Assembly (NCBI RefSeq): GCF_900115135.1
Contig: NZ_FOVK01000011.1
Location: forward strand, 1-61,631
Reading direction: 5' to 3'
Length of the DNA stretch: 61,631 bases
Source of the DNA: Proteiniclasticum ruminis
GTDB lineage: Bacteria > Bacillota > Clostridia > Clostridiales > Clostridiaceae
Positions 60,235 through 61,631 of this stretch are shown one piece after another. Under the pieces are notes generated by a model. It was not told where the DNA came from. It was given only the letters and a program-made list of their open reading frames with translations, and did not search any database. Position 1 is the stretch's first letter; every line of letters begins with the position of its first letter. The position numbers and the translations under genes are program-made.

Positions 60235-61023
60235 ATGGCCAGTAAAGATTGGAAAACATTTTTGATTCCCTATGAACAGGCAGTGGAGGAGCTTAAAGTG
60301 AAGCTTCGAGCCATTCGTACAGAATACCGCAGAAAAAATGATTATTCTCCCATTGAGTTTATTACAGGCCGTGTGAAGGAAGTTTCCTCCATGCTGGAGA
60401 AAGCCAACAAGTTTGGGATTCCCCATGACCGTCTTGCGGAGGAGCTGGAAGACATCGCAGGAATCCGTATCATGGTGCAGTTTGTGGATGACATTGAAAC
60501 AGTGGTGCAGCTGCTTCGTGGAAGAAGCGACATGCGGATTCTTTATGAGAAAGACTATATCACCAATGTGAAGCCCAGCGGATACCGGAGTTATCATATG
60601 ATCATCGAGTATCCCGTCAATATGGCGTCCGGAGTGGTAAATGTCATCGGAGAAATCCAGATCAGAACCCTTGCGATGAACTTCTGGGCGGTGACAGAAC
60701 ATAGCCTGAACTACAAGTATAAGCAGAGCATTCCGGAGCATATCAAAATCAAACTGAAAGCTGCAGCAGAATCTGCCTATCAGCTGGATGAGACCATGCT
60801 GGACATCAAAGACGAAATCAAGGATGCCCAGAAGCTCTTTGAAGTGAAGTCTGCCTTAGTATCCAGAATTATGAATGATATTCTCTTTCTTATGTCCATG
60901 GGGAAGATTCAGGAAGCGTCCAGATTCCAGAGTCAGCTGAATAAGCTCATAGAGTATGGAGATGTGTCAGACCTCAATCAGCTCCATCAGATGGTGAAGA
61001 AAGAAATCAACCGGTTTAAATAA
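60235..61023 (+). CDS. Small alarmone synthetase ((p)ppGpp synthetase)
   Basis: 262 residues, only the RelA/SpoT synthetase domain without hydrolase or regulatory parts. Motifs: RAIRTEYRRKNDYSPIEFITGRVKE, EDIAGIRIMVQFVDDI, the G-loop KPSGYRSYHMIIEYP, and VIGEIQIRTLAMNFWAVTEHSLNYKY. A C-terminal helical extension of about 50 residues (after 210) makes it longer than RelQ/RelP, which are about 210 residues. It makes ppGpp or related alarmones from ATP and GDP/GTP. The ATG at 60235 follows GAGAGGTG. Confidence 0.9.
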   Translation: MASKDWKTFLIPYEQAVEELKVKLRAIRTEYRRKNDYSPIEFITGRVKEVSSMLEKANKFGIPHDRLAEELEDIAGIRIMVQFVDDIETVVQLLRGRSDMRILYEKDYITNVKPSGYRSYHMIIEYPVNMASGVVNVIGEIQIRTLAMNFWAVTEHSLNYKYKQSIPEHIKIKLKAAAESAYQLDETMLDIKDEIKDAQKLFEVKSALVSRIMNDILFLMSMGKIQEASRFQSQLNKLIEYGDVSDLNQLHQMVKKEINRFK

Positions 61024-61030
61024 GAAGTAT

Positions 61031-61064
61031 GAAAAGTGCAGGAAATCTCAGCCTGTACTTTTTT
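61031..61064 (+). terminator. Terminator of the alarmone synthetase gene
   Basis: AAAAGTGCAGG pairs with CCTGTACTTTT (one wobble pair), then T-run. Confidence 0.75.
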
Positions 61065-61218
61065 GTTATTGATGGACCAGAGATGTAAAATATGAAACTG
61101 CTGATTTATCAGTGTGTTTTTAATAAATCTGTAATAATCTGGATTTGAAGAGATTTCTTCGAAATTAGTGTAACAAAAGGACCCCTGTTTCTGTTTATAT
61201 AGTAAAGGGGTGTTTTTG

Positions 61219-61587
61219 ATGTATGATAAATATGAAGTGCTGGGATTGTTTTTGGGGAGTGTGACAGGCTTTTTACTTGCAAAAGTCTATCAGATCTGGG
61301 CCATTCTCTATTGGATGGAAGGCATGGCTCTTGCGGGGAAAGATGGATACTGGGAAACAGAGATCTGGGTGTTTTCCATTGAAAATCCGAATCTGTTCTT
61401 GTTCATCGTTGTTGCACTGTTTGCCACGGCTGGCAATTTGATTCAGAAGAAATACTTCAGGCAAAAAGAAAAAAGCGATAGGAATACAGCACCTTACAGG
61501 AATTGCGCCAGAAAGCCCATACCGAGCTTGCCCGGCTTCAGCCGTGGGATGAATGGCGCTTGCGTGGCAAAACATATTGCAGCTTGA
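61219..61587 (+). CDS. Small membrane protein whose C-terminus may be altered by an IS insertion
   Basis: 122 residues as read. Membrane segments at about 7-30 and 54-72. The last 30 residues (from about PYRNCARKP) are rich in Arg, Cys, Pro and Gly, unlike the rest. The DNA there forms the structured palindrome described at 61505-61559, so the original 3' end was probably replaced by insertion of a mobile element. ATG 61219 after AAAGGGG. No family recognised. Confidence 0.55.
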   Translation: MYDKYEVLGLFLGSVTGFLLAKVYQIWAILYWMEGMALAGKDGYWETEIWVFSIENPNLFLFIVVALFATAGNLIQKKYFRQKEKSDRNTAPYRNCARKPIPSLPGFSRGMNGACVAKHIAA

Positions 61588-61631
61588 ATCTCATACCGAT
61601 ACAATGTGTTTATGAGCCAAACATATAGAAG
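61498..61631 (+). mobile_element. Candidate left end of an IS200/IS605-family element, running off the window
   Basis: TTAC (61494-61497), a known target tetranucleotide of this family, is followed 7 bases later by a nested palindrome: outer arms GCGCCA/TGGCGC (61505-61559), inner CCCA/TGGG, and CGGCTTCAGCCG in the centre. IS200/IS605 ends carry such subterminal hairpins. A promoter-like TTGCAG-17 bp-TACAAT (61577-61605) leads to an ATG at 61612 with the reading MSQTYR, which resembles the start of some TnpA transposases. Only seven codons are visible, so this is tentative. Confidence 0.4.

Noticed and set aside
1-61631. CRISPR arrays, tRNA or rRNA genes, prophage
   Set aside because: No regularly spaced repeats, cloverleaf or rRNA-like sequence, and no phage structural genes were seen on reading the window.

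Overview
The window reads as a chromosomal segment of a low-GC Gram-positive bacterium, most likely a member of the Clostridia (Bacillota). The grounds are strong AGGAGG-type ribosome binding sites, heavy use of AGA arginine codons, many short lipoproteins with Bacillota-type lipoboxes, a GerMN-domain lipoprotein, a tandem P-II-like protein, a LicT-type antiterminator with its RNA target, HelD, and an MsmX-type ATPase. I do not commit to a genus. No rRNA, tRNA or CRISPR array was seen.

Layout. 1-340 is the right end of an IS200/IS605-family element (TnpB tail plus putative reRNA end). 645-8426 holds a DUF1622 protein, a GH13 glucosidase, a lipoprotein, a tandem P-II protein, FolC, a GerMN lipoprotein and a CcdA/TlpA redox pair. 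8622-13506 holds a DMT exporter, a lipoprotein serpin, DUF554 with a 51-residue membrane protein, a GAF-like/Fis-HTH regulator, a candidate small RNA and a GNAT enzyme. 13531-18897 holds a phosphodiesterase-like protein, Ung, an S66 peptidase and several small proteins. 19071-24056 holds a MerR-RDD membrane regulator, an ABC-2 exporter and MscL.

24339-30387 is a housekeeping run (LepB, PepV, FtsH, HelD). 30603-32119 is a set of small unrecognised membrane proteins. 32315-36664 holds a CDF metal exporter, an M18 aminopeptidase, a lipoprotein and TrhO. 36985-39806 is an ECF sigma / anti-sigma / lipoprotein set. 40160-45344 holds RF3, a HAD phosphatase, DUF2207 and LemA. 45433-51526 is a sugar-uptake region with two paralogous PTS EIICB permeases, a LicT-like antiterminator, a shared sugar-ABC ATPase and a PucR-like regulator. 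51591-61023 holds TrpS, a zinc-ribbon protein, a small P-loop protein, TyrS, transketolase and a small alarmone synthetase. The right edge carries a membrane-protein gene whose 3' end seems to run into another IS200/IS605-like end.

The observations I rank highest are: (i) the MerR-RDD fusion preceded by a promoter with the 19-bp spacer typical of MerR control; (ii) the RAT/terminator switch in front of one EIICB permease while the antiterminator gene sits with its paralogue; (iii) a candidate small RNA between 12876 and 13003 with two tandem promoters; (iv) helically phased direct repeats in the msmX/antiterminator divergent promoter region. All functional statements rest on reading the sequence and recalling families; no database search was run.
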